A stretch of 56,410 nucleotides of DNA from a virus: IMG/VR virus record IMGVR_UViG_3300031759_000027, positions 1 through 56,410 of that record. The stretch is one strand, 5' to 3'. Positions 22,455 to 30,221 of this stretch are shown here, one piece after another. The first letter of the stretch is position 1; each line of letters starts with the position of its first letter. A program made the translations under genes and the position numbers. The notes beneath the pieces are model-generated. The model saw only the letters and a list, made by a program, of their open reading frames with translations, did not search any database and was not told the DNA's origin.

Positions 22455-23948
22455 TTATTGATTAACGTTGATGATGATATCAACTGTATGGATGGCTCCA
22501 GCTAACTTAGCAGCTACTTGGAACACAACTGATTTGCGAGCTGCACGATCAGCAGGGTTTTGAGTTGCGATTGGAGGGGCATAAACATAGAAGCCTTTAG
22601 GTAGGTAGTCACCTTGATTCAACGCACCAAAGCCGCCGCTATTCCAAACACCTGGAGCTAACAAACCGTTAGTCACGCCTTGTGAGCAAACTGCTTCAAT
22701 TGTTGTTGCAATCAAATGGTTACCGGCGTCAGTTTGTGGCACCTTAGTTGGTGTTGTGTAGAGCAGGTTGTAGACGCTAGTCTGAATATCAAGCGCTAAC
22801 CAATCTGTTCCTGTAATCACGTCGATAAACTGTCCAGACGCGCAAACACCAGGCTCAATAATTGCTGTGTTGTTGTTATAAGCAACAAACACGTTGCAAT
22901 TAAATGACTCAAGGGCATTTAACTGATTTACGTTTAAGGTTTCAGCAGCGATACCAGGCTCTTGTTTGTACATCAGCGTGATAACAGTGTTGTTGCCGTT
23001 ATAGTTAGTTGTTAAAATGCGAGCTAGCAAAGAGCAAACTGCATACGCGCTAGAGCTAGAGTACTGAGTTTGCGTGCGGTTATATCCAAGCTGTTTAACT
23101 TGATAGGCAATGTTCGTTGTATCAGAAGAATTCAATACCGCAGCTTCTTGTGTACTAATGCCGTATAGATGCTTAGTGGTTGCGCCTTCAATGTAAGCAG
23201 CACAAGCAAGATGGTCAGAATCAGATGCGCCAAGGATTGTTGTTGCGTACCACTGTGGGCCAAACTGGAGGTCAAACAACTCTAATGCTTGGATTGCTGT
23301 TTCAGCGGCAATACCAGGAACTAGGTAGGCGCCAGATGAAGTTGAAGTGCCGCCAAGCAAAGCGCTAATGTCTGTGCCAGTAGCTGCAGCAGTTAAGAAG
23401 CTCACAGAAGAAGTTGTTCCGGTAGTACCAGAAACAAACTCAAAGCGAGAGTAATTAGACGACCATTGAACAGTCACGCCAGTTACGATTAAATCAATTG
23501 CAGCTTGGATTGTTGCAGCAACTGCGTTTAAGTTTGCATCAGCTGAAAAGTTCAAGCCTGTAACATCATGGCCAGTTCCGTCGATTGATACATGGAACGA
23601 TCCAGATAGGATTGAAGTCCAAGTATTCATTGCCTGCGCAGAAGCCGATAAAGATGCGCAATACATCTCGCCAGCAGAATTGGTTTTTGCCCAGCGACCA
23701 ATGTTTAATGTAGTTGGTTGTGGTGATTGTTCAAACCAAAGAGCCGCTGCGTAGTACTCAGGAGCAGTTACCCCAAAGTCAGAAGCAACACCAGATAAAC
23801 TAGTATAAGTTCTCATACGTGTCACTGTGTCAATGACAGTAGAAGAACCAATAATCAACAAAGTTGAAAGATTTTGAAATTGCGCCCCTGCAGGTGTTAA
23901 GTTAACACTTGCATTGACTAATCGATTGATGGGAAGTGTACTGGTCAT
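22455..23948 (-). CDS. Tail sheath protein (DUF3383-like)
   Basis: 497 residues. LPINRLVNASVNLTPAGAQF, DFGVTAPEYYAAALWFEQSP and TTLNIGRWA are typical of the DUF3383 contractile sheath family. The C-terminal domain with RKSVVFQVAAKLAGAIHTVD carries the conserved sheath handshake region. This defines the phage as a myovirus. Confidence 0.9.
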   Translation of the reverse strand: MTSTLPINRLVNASVNLTPAGAQFQNLSTLLIIGSSTVIDTVTRMRTYTSLSGVASDFGVTAPEYYAAALWFEQSPQPTTLNIGRWAKTNSAGEMYCASLSASAQAMNTWTSILSGSFHVSIDGTGHDVTGLNFSADANLNAVAATIQAAIDLIVTGVTVQWSSNYSRFEFVSGTTGTTSSVSFLTAAATGTDISALLGGTSTSSGAYLVPGIAAETAIQALELFDLQFGPQWYATTILGASDSDHLACAAYIEGATTKHLYGISTQEAAVLNSSDTTNIAYQVKQLGYNRTQTQYSSSSAYAVCSLLARILTTNYNGNNTVITLMYKQEPGIAAETLNVNQLNALESFNCNVFVAYNNNTAIIEPGVCASGQFIDVITGTDWLALDIQTSVYNLLYTTPTKVPQTDAGNHLIATTIEAVCSQGVTNGLLAPGVWNSGGFGALNQGDYLPKGFYVYAPPIATQNPADRAARKSVVFQVAAKLAGAIHTVDIIINVNQ

Positions 23949-23959
23949 GGATTTTTCTC

Positions 23960-24547
23960 CTATTGGTTAACCGCGATATCAGTAATGTAGTGCTCATTAT
24001 CTAACCGGATATCTCCAGACAAAATATTGAGCACTGGGTAATCACGAACAATCTGTCTGCGGATTGAAAAAGGCAGATCAACGCGATATAACCACTTTTG
24101 CTTTAACAACTCTGGCAGCGTAACAATCTCGCCGCAAGCTACTAAGCCCATATTGTTCAGGCTAAGGATTTCCCTATTCTGAGACAAATACATGCCTTCT
24201 CGCAGCACCTGTGAATTAAGATCAGCATTAGGACCATAAAATGAAATCAAGAAATGCATGATCTCATGGTTAATTACTTGACCATATCCACCGGTCTCAT
24301 TCGGGATAAATTTTTCATACGCGAACGTCTGAATTTCACGCCGAACAACACCAAGCGCTGCCCAACTTACATCTTCTTGCGGGATATTTGTTGACTCTGG
24401 CTGCCAACGAGGCCTAACATTTTTGCCTAGCATACCAGTGATTCCTACAACCCAAGATTGCACAAAGTCGACAAGGGCTTCACCTTCCAATGGAGCTGGT
24501 GAGCTCGATGGTGTTAGGTAACCGCCAGTTGCCGAAGTGTTGCTCAT
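23960..24547 (-). CDS. Neck/tail terminator protein
   Basis: 195 residues. LVDFVQSWVVGITGMLGKNVRPRW near the N-terminus (read in two parts), TFAYEKFIPNETGGYGQVINH and LREGMYLSQNREILSLNNMGL match the phage neck terminator family found beside DUF3383 sheaths. It would cap the tail and join it to the head. Confidence 0.72.
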   Translation of the reverse strand: MSNTSATGGYLTPSSSPAPLEGEALVDFVQSWVVGITGMLGKNVRPRWQPESTNIPQEDVSWAALGVVRREIQTFAYEKFIPNETGGYGQVINHEIMHFLISFYGPNADLNSQVLREGMYLSQNREILSLNNMGLVACGEIVTLPELLKQKWLYRVDLPFSIRRQIVRDYPVLNILSGDIRLDNEHYITDIAVNQ

Positions 24548-24915
24548 CTTGTACCCGCTCCTTGCTGGTATTTTACTGTGAAAGTACCATCTGAATTTTT
24601 AACATGTGATACCACAAACCAGCCCTTGGTCTTCATGGCTGCCACTGCTTTTTCCATTTGATACAAGGATGTGTAAGATTCTTCTTTTGTGGAGTCTTTA
24701 GCTGAGCGGGCTTTCTTTAAGAGCTCTTGAAGATGTTTAGAGACCTCTGACAGTGACATCCTCTTGACTACTGCGATGAGCATCTGTTTTTCAGAAGAGG
24801 AAAGATCTTTCCTGGCCTCGAGCAAGCGAATCGCTGAAGCAATCTGACCGGCGTGGAATACACTGCCTTCCATTGAATCTCTATACTTCTTATGGATATG
24901 AATGTGAACTGCCAT
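24544..24915 (-). CDS. HIHIH-motif small head/neck protein 5
   Basis: 123 residues. It starts MAVHIHIHKKYRDSM, then a helical body (SAIRLLEARKDLSSSEKQML, VSKHLQELLKKARSA) and a strand-rich end (GTFTVKYQQGAG). It belongs to the set of five genes between 24544 and 27883 sharing the HIHxH start and a [KR]D[ATS] step. It overlaps the terminator gene by four bases. Confidence 0.65.
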   Translation of the reverse strand: MAVHIHIHKKYRDSMEGSVFHAGQIASAIRLLEARKDLSSSEKQMLIAVVKRMSLSEVSKHLQELLKKARSAKDSTKEESYTSLYQMEKAVAAMKTKGWFVVSHVKNSDGTFTVKYQQGAGTR

Positions 24916-24916
24916 G

Positions 24917-25192
24917 TTACCACTCCTTGCATGTAAATTGAACTCCCTGATTGCCCAGGATTGATACTTCGCCCTTAGCTACTGGGTAGTATTGTAATGT
25001 TGAATGCATGTGACCTGGGTCAATTCTGATTGAACCTAGACCAGACGATGCAGGTCCTAGATCGTTTATCCAGATCGAATGGCTTGGACTGAGGTTCTGG
25101 ATAAAGAAGCCCTTTCGAAGATCATTCTTTTCTAAGAGGATCTGGGCCGTACCCGTTTTAAGGACAGTGCCTGATTTATCTTCTAATCTCAT
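24917..25192 (-). CDS. Small structural protein, beta-rich
   Basis: 91 residues: AQILLEKNDLRKGFFIQNLS, WINDLGPASSGLGSIRIDPG, EVSILGNQGVQFTCKEW. The pattern suggests a receptor- or fibre-like beta-sandwich found in phage virion proteins. No firm family. Confidence 0.55.
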   Translation of the reverse strand: MRLEDKSGTVLKTGTAQILLEKNDLRKGFFIQNLSPSHSIWINDLGPASSGLGSIRIDPGHMHSTLQYYPVAKGEVSILGNQGVQFTCKEW

Positions 25193-25584
25193 ATTCTTAC
25201 CTTAGCTGGGTTGACGTCAGTCTTATCCATGGATTCACATTCGGCTTGGTAAAAACCCTCGCCAAATTGTGGGTAGTAGTCCACATGACGGACCACATAA
25301 TTATCACCACGCCATACTATCACGTCAGCTTGATATCCAGTCACCTCTGATTGGAGTTGGAACTTGAGCACCACCGAGATTGTTCTTGTCGTCGCTTGAA
25401 AGTCTACGTCGCGCCCAAGATCTGATGGACTACTCATCGTCACAGTTCCGTACACTGGATTGTAGGTTCTGATGACATTTTCACCCCGGCCATTATCTCC
25501 CATAACTTCCTGACGTCTTAGCACCTTGAAGGTATCTAAGAACATTGGATCTAGAAGGGCATCTGACATGTCTAAGAGAGCCAT
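25189..25584 (-). CDS. Head-tail joining / head closure-like protein
   Basis: 131 residues. DTFKVLRRQEVMGDNGRGEN, YGTVTMSSPSDLGR and ADVIVWRGDNYVVRHVDYY fit phage stopper/completion proteins with a beta-barrel. Its place between the DUF4054 connector and terminator agrees. Four-base overlap with the next gene. Confidence 0.6.
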   Translation of the reverse strand: MALLDMSDALLDPMFLDTFKVLRRQEVMGDNGRGENVIRTYNPVYGTVTMSSPSDLGRDVDFQATTRTISVVLKFQLQSEVTGYQADVIVWRGDNYVVRHVDYYPQFGEGFYQAECESMDKTDVNPAKVRI

Positions 25585-26144
25585 TATTTTTTCACCACGT
25601 AGATGATTGAATTTCTAAGTTGGCCAGTATTGACCAACGGTGTAATGCCAACAGATGCTTGGGCTTCTGCAGGAGAAGCTCCTTCAGCGATCTGCTTCAT
25701 GTATTCTTTTTCGCCCTTGCGCATAGACTTTGTCTTGCGCCCATATTTACGGGCTTCAATTGTTGCAGGCTTTAACGGTGGTGGAATACCTTCTGTGATA
25801 ACACCACGAATTGCGTTTTGAGCAGCTAGGCCAGCTCGGTTTAAGCAGGCATTGACCAAGCCTTCGTTGCCAGTCAGGACTGCTGAAGCAGCTACTTTAA
25901 ATTCTGCCCGAATGGTTGGCGTGGCGCGTTTAATACCAGGGCGCATAAAAGGCCTTGCAGGCACATTATTTGCAGGAGCCCCGTTGTCATGAATGTAAGC
26001 CAAGGTTGCATTATTGATCGGTTCATCTGTTCTCGCAGTCTTTGATCTAGGCACGCCAACAAGCACATCTTTCTGCACTAAAGCATCAAAAGCTGCCAGT
26101 AACTTGGGCAGCTTATTTGTGATGAGTTTAGCAGGGTTTTGCAT
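25584..26144 (-). CDS. HK97 gp10-like neck/tail completion protein
   Basis: 186 residues. VLVGVPRSKTAR, TLAYIHDNGAP, VPARPFMRPGIKR and INPLVNTGQLRNSI-like end (TPLVNTGQLRNSIIYVV) are hallmarks of the gp10-like family. It would sit at the head-tail junction. Confidence 0.78.
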   Translation of the reverse strand: MQNPAKLITNKLPKLLAAFDALVQKDVLVGVPRSKTARTDEPINNATLAYIHDNGAPANNVPARPFMRPGIKRATPTIRAEFKVAASAVLTGNEGLVNACLNRAGLAAQNAIRGVITEGIPPPLKPATIEARKYGRKTKSMRKGEKEYMKQIAEGASPAEAQASVGITPLVNTGQLRNSIIYVVKK

Positions 26145-26150
26145 TAGGAG

Positions 26151-26528
26151 TTATAAATCACCAAGCTGCATACGAACAACAGCACCAAGTCTGTTATATG
26201 AGGAAACAGCTTTCTCCATTGCTGCGCGTTCAGCTGGAGTAACAGTTTCTTTTCGAGATTCTTTGTGTTTAACTTCTTTCATCAAGTCTTGAGCTTTTTT
26301 CTTTAGCACAAGCGCGTTATCACGTTTTCTGATGAGATCATCAATGATCGCTTTTACCTCATTGATATTTTTCTTATCTGAATTTTTAGGGTACGGCAAA
26401 AGTCCAGAGCCCTGCCCAACGTGGGCTCCGTTCCATGTATTAAAGACAGTTTCGAGGATTCTATAACCTTTATATTCCACGACTTGTGTATCTTTTGTTT
26501 TGCGGTGGACGTGAATATGAATTGCCAT
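26151..26528 (-). CDS. HIHVH-motif small head protein 4
   Basis: 125 residues, beginning MAIHIHVHRKTKDTQ, then VVEYKGYRILETVFNTWNGA and a Lys/Glu-rich coiled coil. It shares the His-x-His-x-His start and KD step with four neighbours, though the rest differs. Confidence 0.65.
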   Translation of the reverse strand: MAIHIHVHRKTKDTQVVEYKGYRILETVFNTWNGAHVGQGSGLLPYPKNSDKKNINEVKAIIDDLIRKRDNALVLKKKAQDLMKEVKHKESRKETVTPAERAAMEKAVSSYNRLGAVVRMQLGDL

Positions 26529-26530
26529 GA

Positions 26531-27010
26531 TTAGCTTCCAAAGTTAGTAAAGCCAGGGGTGGTCAAAGGACCTTGCCAGCCTGGACCATTTAATGGGGGA
26601 GTGTAGCCGATGCCGACTTGTAGTGGGCCAGCTCCAAAGATCTTAGCAAGGCGGTAGAACCTGGTGCCATAAATCGTTTGATTCCAGTGACCAGCATCTT
26701 TTTCTGTTACTGCGCCAGTATCATACCCGATCGAGACCTTGTCAACGCCCTTGCTGCTAATTGGGCCAGTCTGTTGACCTGGAATGCCGCCGACAGAAGA
26801 TTCTTTTTGGGCCTTGGCCTCTAGTACGATTTGATGAGCCGTATAAAGAGCAACCCCTAGGTTTGTTGAGTTTGCCCAACGTGACCCATCGACAAACCGG
26901 CCTGCAACATCTAACCAAAAATCAATCTGCGCTTTTGGATAGGTTTGTGTGCATTCAAACTCAGGAAATTGCTGCCTAAAGGTTGCCGTGTCAAGGGTTG
27001 GAGTTGCCAT
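26531..27010 (-). CDS. Head-tail connector, DUF4054-like
   Basis: 159 residues. DTATFRQQFPEFECTQTYPK, a helical core (WLDVAGRFVDGSRW, ALYTAHQIVLEAKA) and KVSIGYDTGAVTEKDAGHWN with a final YGTRFYRLAK match the DUF4054 adaptor family, which binds beneath the portal. Confidence 0.8.
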   Translation of the reverse strand: MATPTLDTATFRQQFPEFECTQTYPKAQIDFWLDVAGRFVDGSRWANSTNLGVALYTAHQIVLEAKAQKESSVGGIPGQQTGPISSKGVDKVSIGYDTGAVTEKDAGHWNQTIYGTRFYRLAKIFGAGPLQVGIGYTPPLNGPGWQGPLTTPGFTNFGS

Positions 27011-27018
27011 GATAGTTC

Positions 27019-27243
27019 CTAGCGTGGATTTGCTTTGATTGCGGCTTCGACAGCTTCTAATGCGGTTCTGGCAGCTCCTGCAGCTTTATCAACTGAGAAT
27101 CTGTTTGTAAGAACACGCTCGTTGCCAGCAAGTGCTTTTAAATCAGCAGTAATTCTAGCAAGGTCACGCTGCGCACTTGCAAGGGTGCCGATGATGCCAG
27201 CATCTTTTGCTTTACCTGAATGAATGTGAATATGAGTGGTCAT
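27019..27243 (-). CDS. HIHIH-motif small head protein 3
   Basis: 74 residues, MTTHIHIHSGKAKDAG, then one long Ala-rich helical stretch (LASAQRDLARITADLKALAG). Clear member of the repeated N-terminal family. Unknown function. Confidence 0.65.
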   Translation of the reverse strand: MTTHIHIHSGKAKDAGIIGTLASAQRDLARITADLKALAGNERVLTNRFSVDKAAGAARTALEAVEAAIKANPR

Positions 27244-27245
27244 GA

Positions 27246-27458
27246 TTAGCTCTTTAGAACACGTTGAATTTCAGCCCAGATGCCAGGACCACGAAAGTTT
27301 CCACCAATTGAATAGGCTTCTTTTTTCAAGTCTTCTTTAAGTTTACGAGCTTTCTCTACGACTTCTTTGCGGCGACGCTCCTCATCAGGACCAATGGTGC
27401 CATCTGGGTTCGCGTCTTTTGCACGGCTACTTAGGTGGATATGGATGTGCTTGGTCAT
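27246..27458 (-). CDS. HIHIH-motif small head protein 2
   Basis: 70 residues, MTKHIHIHLSSRAKDANPDG, then a strongly charged helix (EERRRKEVVEKARKLKEDL) and a Gly-rich end. It overlaps the next family member by four bases. Confidence 0.65.
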   Translation of the reverse strand: MTKHIHIHLSSRAKDANPDGTIGPDEERRRKEVVEKARKLKEDLKKEAYSIGGNFRGPGIWAEIQRVLKS

Positions 27459-27883
27459 AGGATTTTTTCAGCCCCAATAATAGAGCCCATGTCAAGTTTG
27501 TGCAACTCTTTTGAGAGATCTTGTTCAGTCAACTTGTCAACTTTTGGTGCAAGTTCATTTGCGTCACGCAAAACAGCCGAGAGCTTTGCTTTGAGCTGCG
27601 CTAAAGAATCAATCTTAGCGATCAAGTTCTCAATACGCCTTGGCAAATTTTTTGCAAGTCTGGCGTTATAGCCTTCTGCATCTTTTGCTTTTTTATCATT
27701 AGCACGCTTCGCACGAAGATCATTATGACCTTTAGACCAGTCTAAATGCTCTTGTGTACCCTTCTCGTATGGGTTCTCATCGTACTTTACGCCTTTGGTC
27801 GCAGCCATCGAACCTTCGTTGTAGTGCTGCTTTGCGTCTCGTGCTTTCGCAGGACCTAAATGAATGTGAATGTGCTTGGCCAT
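27455..27883 (-). CDS. HIHIH-motif small head protein 1
   Basis: 142 residues, MAKHIHIHLGPAKARDAKQH, then NPYEKGTQEHLDWSKGHND and a basic coiled-coil region (RIENLIAKIDSLAQLKAKLS). A second KDA (KKAKDAEGYNARL) occurs mid-protein. It is the longest of the five related genes. Confidence 0.65.
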   Translation of the reverse strand: MAKHIHIHLGPAKARDAKQHYNEGSMAATKGVKYDENPYEKGTQEHLDWSKGHNDLRAKRANDKKAKDAEGYNARLAKNLPRRIENLIAKIDSLAQLKAKLSAVLRDANELAPKVDKLTEQDLSKELHKLDMGSIIGAEKIL

Positions 27884-27885
27884 GG

Positions 27886-28128
27886 TTAAGCCTCCGAGCT
27901 TGATTCTTCACCACCACGATGAGCCCAATATTTCTTGTTCTCTTCGTTAATCGTTGCCAAGGTTACGTGCTCAGGCACGCATTCGACAACTGTTGGTTCG
28001 TATTCGTCGTTTGCGCGCTGAGTCTCGTAAGCGATTGCTGCCGCCTGCTTAGGATCTTTGCCATGCTTGATCTCTGTCGCAATATTCTCTTTTAATGCTT
28101 TTTCTGAACTTCCTTGAATTAACGGCAT
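27886..28128 (-). CDS. Small conserved head-region protein (DUF6496-like)
   Basis: 80 residues. [19 protein letters not shown] and [12 protein letters not shown] form a helix-turn-helix-like motif seen in many phage head operons. The C-terminal [14 protein letters not shown] resembles the LNKKNASYWANH end of the prohead protease, hinting at a common capsid-binding tail. Confidence 0.6.
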   Translation of the reverse strand: MPLIQGSSEKALKENIATEIKHGKDPKQAAAIAYETQRANDEYEPTVVECVPEHVTLATINEENKKYWAHRGGEESSSEA

Positions 28129-28143
28129 AATCGCTCTCCTTAA

Positions 28144-28467
28144 TTACTTCTTGTAAATTGTAACGCCATTCGCTTTTGCATACCAATGCTCAGCATGCTC
28201 AATTGGCATCTCGCAGATTCCGGCGGCATAATCAACAATGTGATCATGTGTTGTGCGTAGTTTAAATGCTTTTGGCACTGTCACTGTTACGTAAACTGCT
28301 TCATCTGCAGGAGCTGCTTGAGGCTGCTCAGCTTCTGTCGCTGGTTCGGCTTGCTCTGTTGCGTTGGTTTGTTCTGGCAGGGCTTCAGCTTGTTCAGCTT
28401 GCTCTGTTACTTCTGCCTGATCTAATTCTTGATCTTCAACTTGGGTTGCTTGATCTTTTTTAGCCAC
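28144..28467 (-). CDS. Acidic head-associated protein
   Basis: 107 residues. The first 60 are a Glu/Gln/Ala/Thr low-complexity stretch, probably disordered. The C-terminal 45 (FKLRTTHDHIVDYAAGICEM, PIEHAEHWYAKANGVTIY) resemble small conserved phage head proteins encoded next to capsid genes. AGGAG is well placed upstream. Confidence 0.6.
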   Translation of the reverse strand: MAKKDQATQVEDQELDQAEVTEQAEQAEALPEQTNATEQAEPATEAEQPQAAPADEAVYVTVTVPKAFKLRTTHDHIVDYAAGICEMPIEHAEHWYAKANGVTIYKK

Positions 28468-28483
28468 GGTAATTCTCCTAAAG

Positions 28484-28523
28484 AAAAAAGAGACCCCTAC
28501 TTTTCGTGATAAGTAGAGGTCTC
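28484..28523 (-). terminator. Rho-independent terminator after the capsid gene
   Basis: On the minus strand 13-base arms (28511-28523 and 28490-28502, one G-T pair) with an 8-base loop are followed by six T residues. It lies directly downstream of the major capsid gene and would limit read-through into the neck and tail genes, setting high capsid mRNA. Confidence 0.85.
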
Positions 28524-28535
28524 AAGCTGCAAGGT

Positions 28536-29645
28536 TTAGATACCGTCGAAGTAGCCGATGGTCTCTGGGTAGACAACTTCAACTGCGCCTAAGCGGCAGA
28601 AGTAAGTAGTCTTGTGGTAGATCGAGTCGTACTGGATTGGAGTACGTTGCAACAATGTCATTGGGTAACGAACACGTTGCTTCTCTTTTGTGTAAACTAC
28701 CATACGGTCAACTGTACCGAGTGTGCCGATAGTACCGCCTACACCTGCACCGATCAACCATTTCAATGGGAAGATCTCTAACTTGCCCTTACCAGAAGTA
28801 GTCAAGAGGTTGTTCTCTTGGATGTACTTGAGGATGGACACGTTACCAGCATTAGAAACTTTAGCTGTTGAGATGTAACCAAATTGTGCTGGTGGCAACA
28901 ACAAACGACCTGGGATGACTGCCCATGCAGAGGCTTGCCATACTGATGTCAACGCAGTGTTAACGTCAGCAAGGATCTCGTCAGGAGTCTTCTTAGACCA
29001 TTGTGTGAAGGTAGAAGCGCCAGCAACTACAGGCTGAACGTTTGTTACCAAGCTGTTGTTAACTAGACCAGTGTCGCCAGTGGAATAGTCACCAATATAC
29101 ACTTGCTCATCAATGTCCATTTGATGCTTGAGCTGTAAACCTTCATACTTCTGTTGGTCTACTGGACGGCCGAGTTTAGCAGCAGATTCAAGTTCCAAGA
29201 TGGTGTACTTGAGTTCCATTGCCCATGGGCGCAATTGATGTGGTACTTTGGCGATATCAGCAGAGATGCCAGTGATCTGGTCGGTATTCTTACCGATCCA
29301 TGCCTTGCCGTTACCAACGCCTTGTCCAGCGCCTAAACCAGAGGCTGAAGCGAAGGTAGACAATGTGAAGCTAGAAACTTCATCAGCAATCGTTACGTCT
29401 TCACGCAGATCCAAGTCACGACCCCAAGTCACAGAAGCCAAAGGCTCGTGCAAGGTCATGTCTAAGCGCTCTAATTCACCAACCAAGAACGCGCCTGTGC
29501 TATCAACTGTACGACCGTCAGCTGTGCGGAATGAACCACCCAAAGGACGACCAACCATGTTGCCCATTTTGTCGATTGTTCGGAAGCCTGAATCGAAAGT
29601 CATCATGTCGCGAACCTTGCGACGTGGTAAAAGAATGTTGCTCAT
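28536..29645 (-). CDS. Major capsid protein (DUF2184-like)
   Basis: 369 residues. MTFDSGFRTIDKMGNMVGRP, LERLDMTLHEPLASVTWGRD and IADEVSSFTLSTFASASG match DUF2184 major capsid proteins, an HK97-fold group. WAMELKYTILELESAAKLGRP also fits. Strong terminator downstream and cement protein gene upstream support the call. A KVRDMMTFDSG sequence near residue 10 may be a processing site. Confidence 0.85.
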   Translation of the reverse strand: MSNILLPRRKVRDMMTFDSGFRTIDKMGNMVGRPLGGSFRTADGRTVDSTGAFLVGELERLDMTLHEPLASVTWGRDLDLREDVTIADEVSSFTLSTFASASGLGAGQGVGNGKAWIGKNTDQITGISADIAKVPHQLRPWAMELKYTILELESAAKLGRPVDQQKYEGLQLKHQMDIDEQVYIGDYSTGDTGLVNNSLVTNVQPVVAGASTFTQWSKKTPDEILADVNTALTSVWQASAWAVIPGRLLLPPAQFGYISTAKVSNAGNVSILKYIQENNLLTTSGKGKLEIFPLKWLIGAGVGGTIGTLGTVDRMVVYTKEKQRVRYPMTLLQRTPIQYDSIYHKTTYFCRLGAVEVVYPETIGYFDGI

Positions 29646-29660
29646 TGTTAGCTCCTTATT

Positions 29661-30215
29661 TTAGTTAGCTGGGGTGATGAAGATTTCAGCAACACCGTTT
29701 GCATCCATACCGCCTTGGAAATTAGCATTCGTTACCAAAACGTTATTTGTGCCGTCAGCAGCTGTTTCAAACTGACCGATGATGTGTGCGCCAGAGGTTG
29801 CAGCTACGCGAACGTAAACTGGACCATTTTTAACTGGAGCTGTTTGACCAAGATTAACTTGGACCATGATGTAACCAGAACGCAATACATCAATCACGTT
29901 GCCTGCAATTCCAGCGTTGCCGATAGCAGCAGCACCAAAGTTGTTAGCAGATGATTGTTGGAATGGGTATGGACGAACTGTCACACCGTAAGCAGCGCTA
30001 GAAGCGTCGCCAGTTGTGAAAGGACGTGTACCTTGGCTTGCTGGATCAATCAACACAGCCTGACCAAAAATGGCAGGAGGTGCAGCTGGGTCAACCAAGC
30101 ATGGCTCGATTGAAGCTGGGTGGGTACGGTTTACATCACCGGAGAAGCCTGCGCCCATACGGAATGGGAAGGCCACGTCACGGGTTTTCATGCGTGTAAC
30201 TTGTTTCATTTTCAT
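29661..30215 (-). CDS. Structural cement protein
   Basis: 184 residues. AFPFRMGAGFSGDVNRTHPA, FGQAVLIDPASQGTRPFTTG and AAYGVTVRPYPFQQSS fit the phage cement/decoration family, a beta-tulip fold that trimerises on the capsid. It lies between protease and capsid genes. Confidence 0.8.
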   Translation of the reverse strand: MKMKQVTRMKTRDVAFPFRMGAGFSGDVNRTHPASIEPCLVDPAAPPAIFGQAVLIDPASQGTRPFTTGDASSAAYGVTVRPYPFQQSSANNFGAAAIGNAGIAGNVIDVLRSGYIMVQVNLGQTAPVKNGPVYVRVAATSGAHIIGQFETAADGTNNVLVTNANFQGGMDANGVAEIFITPAN

Positions 30216-30221
30216 TTCTCC

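Noticed and set aside
28266-28463. Leucine-rich plus-strand frame that looks like a membrane protein
   Set aside because: Antisense of the Glu/Gln/Ala low-complexity region; no start signal.
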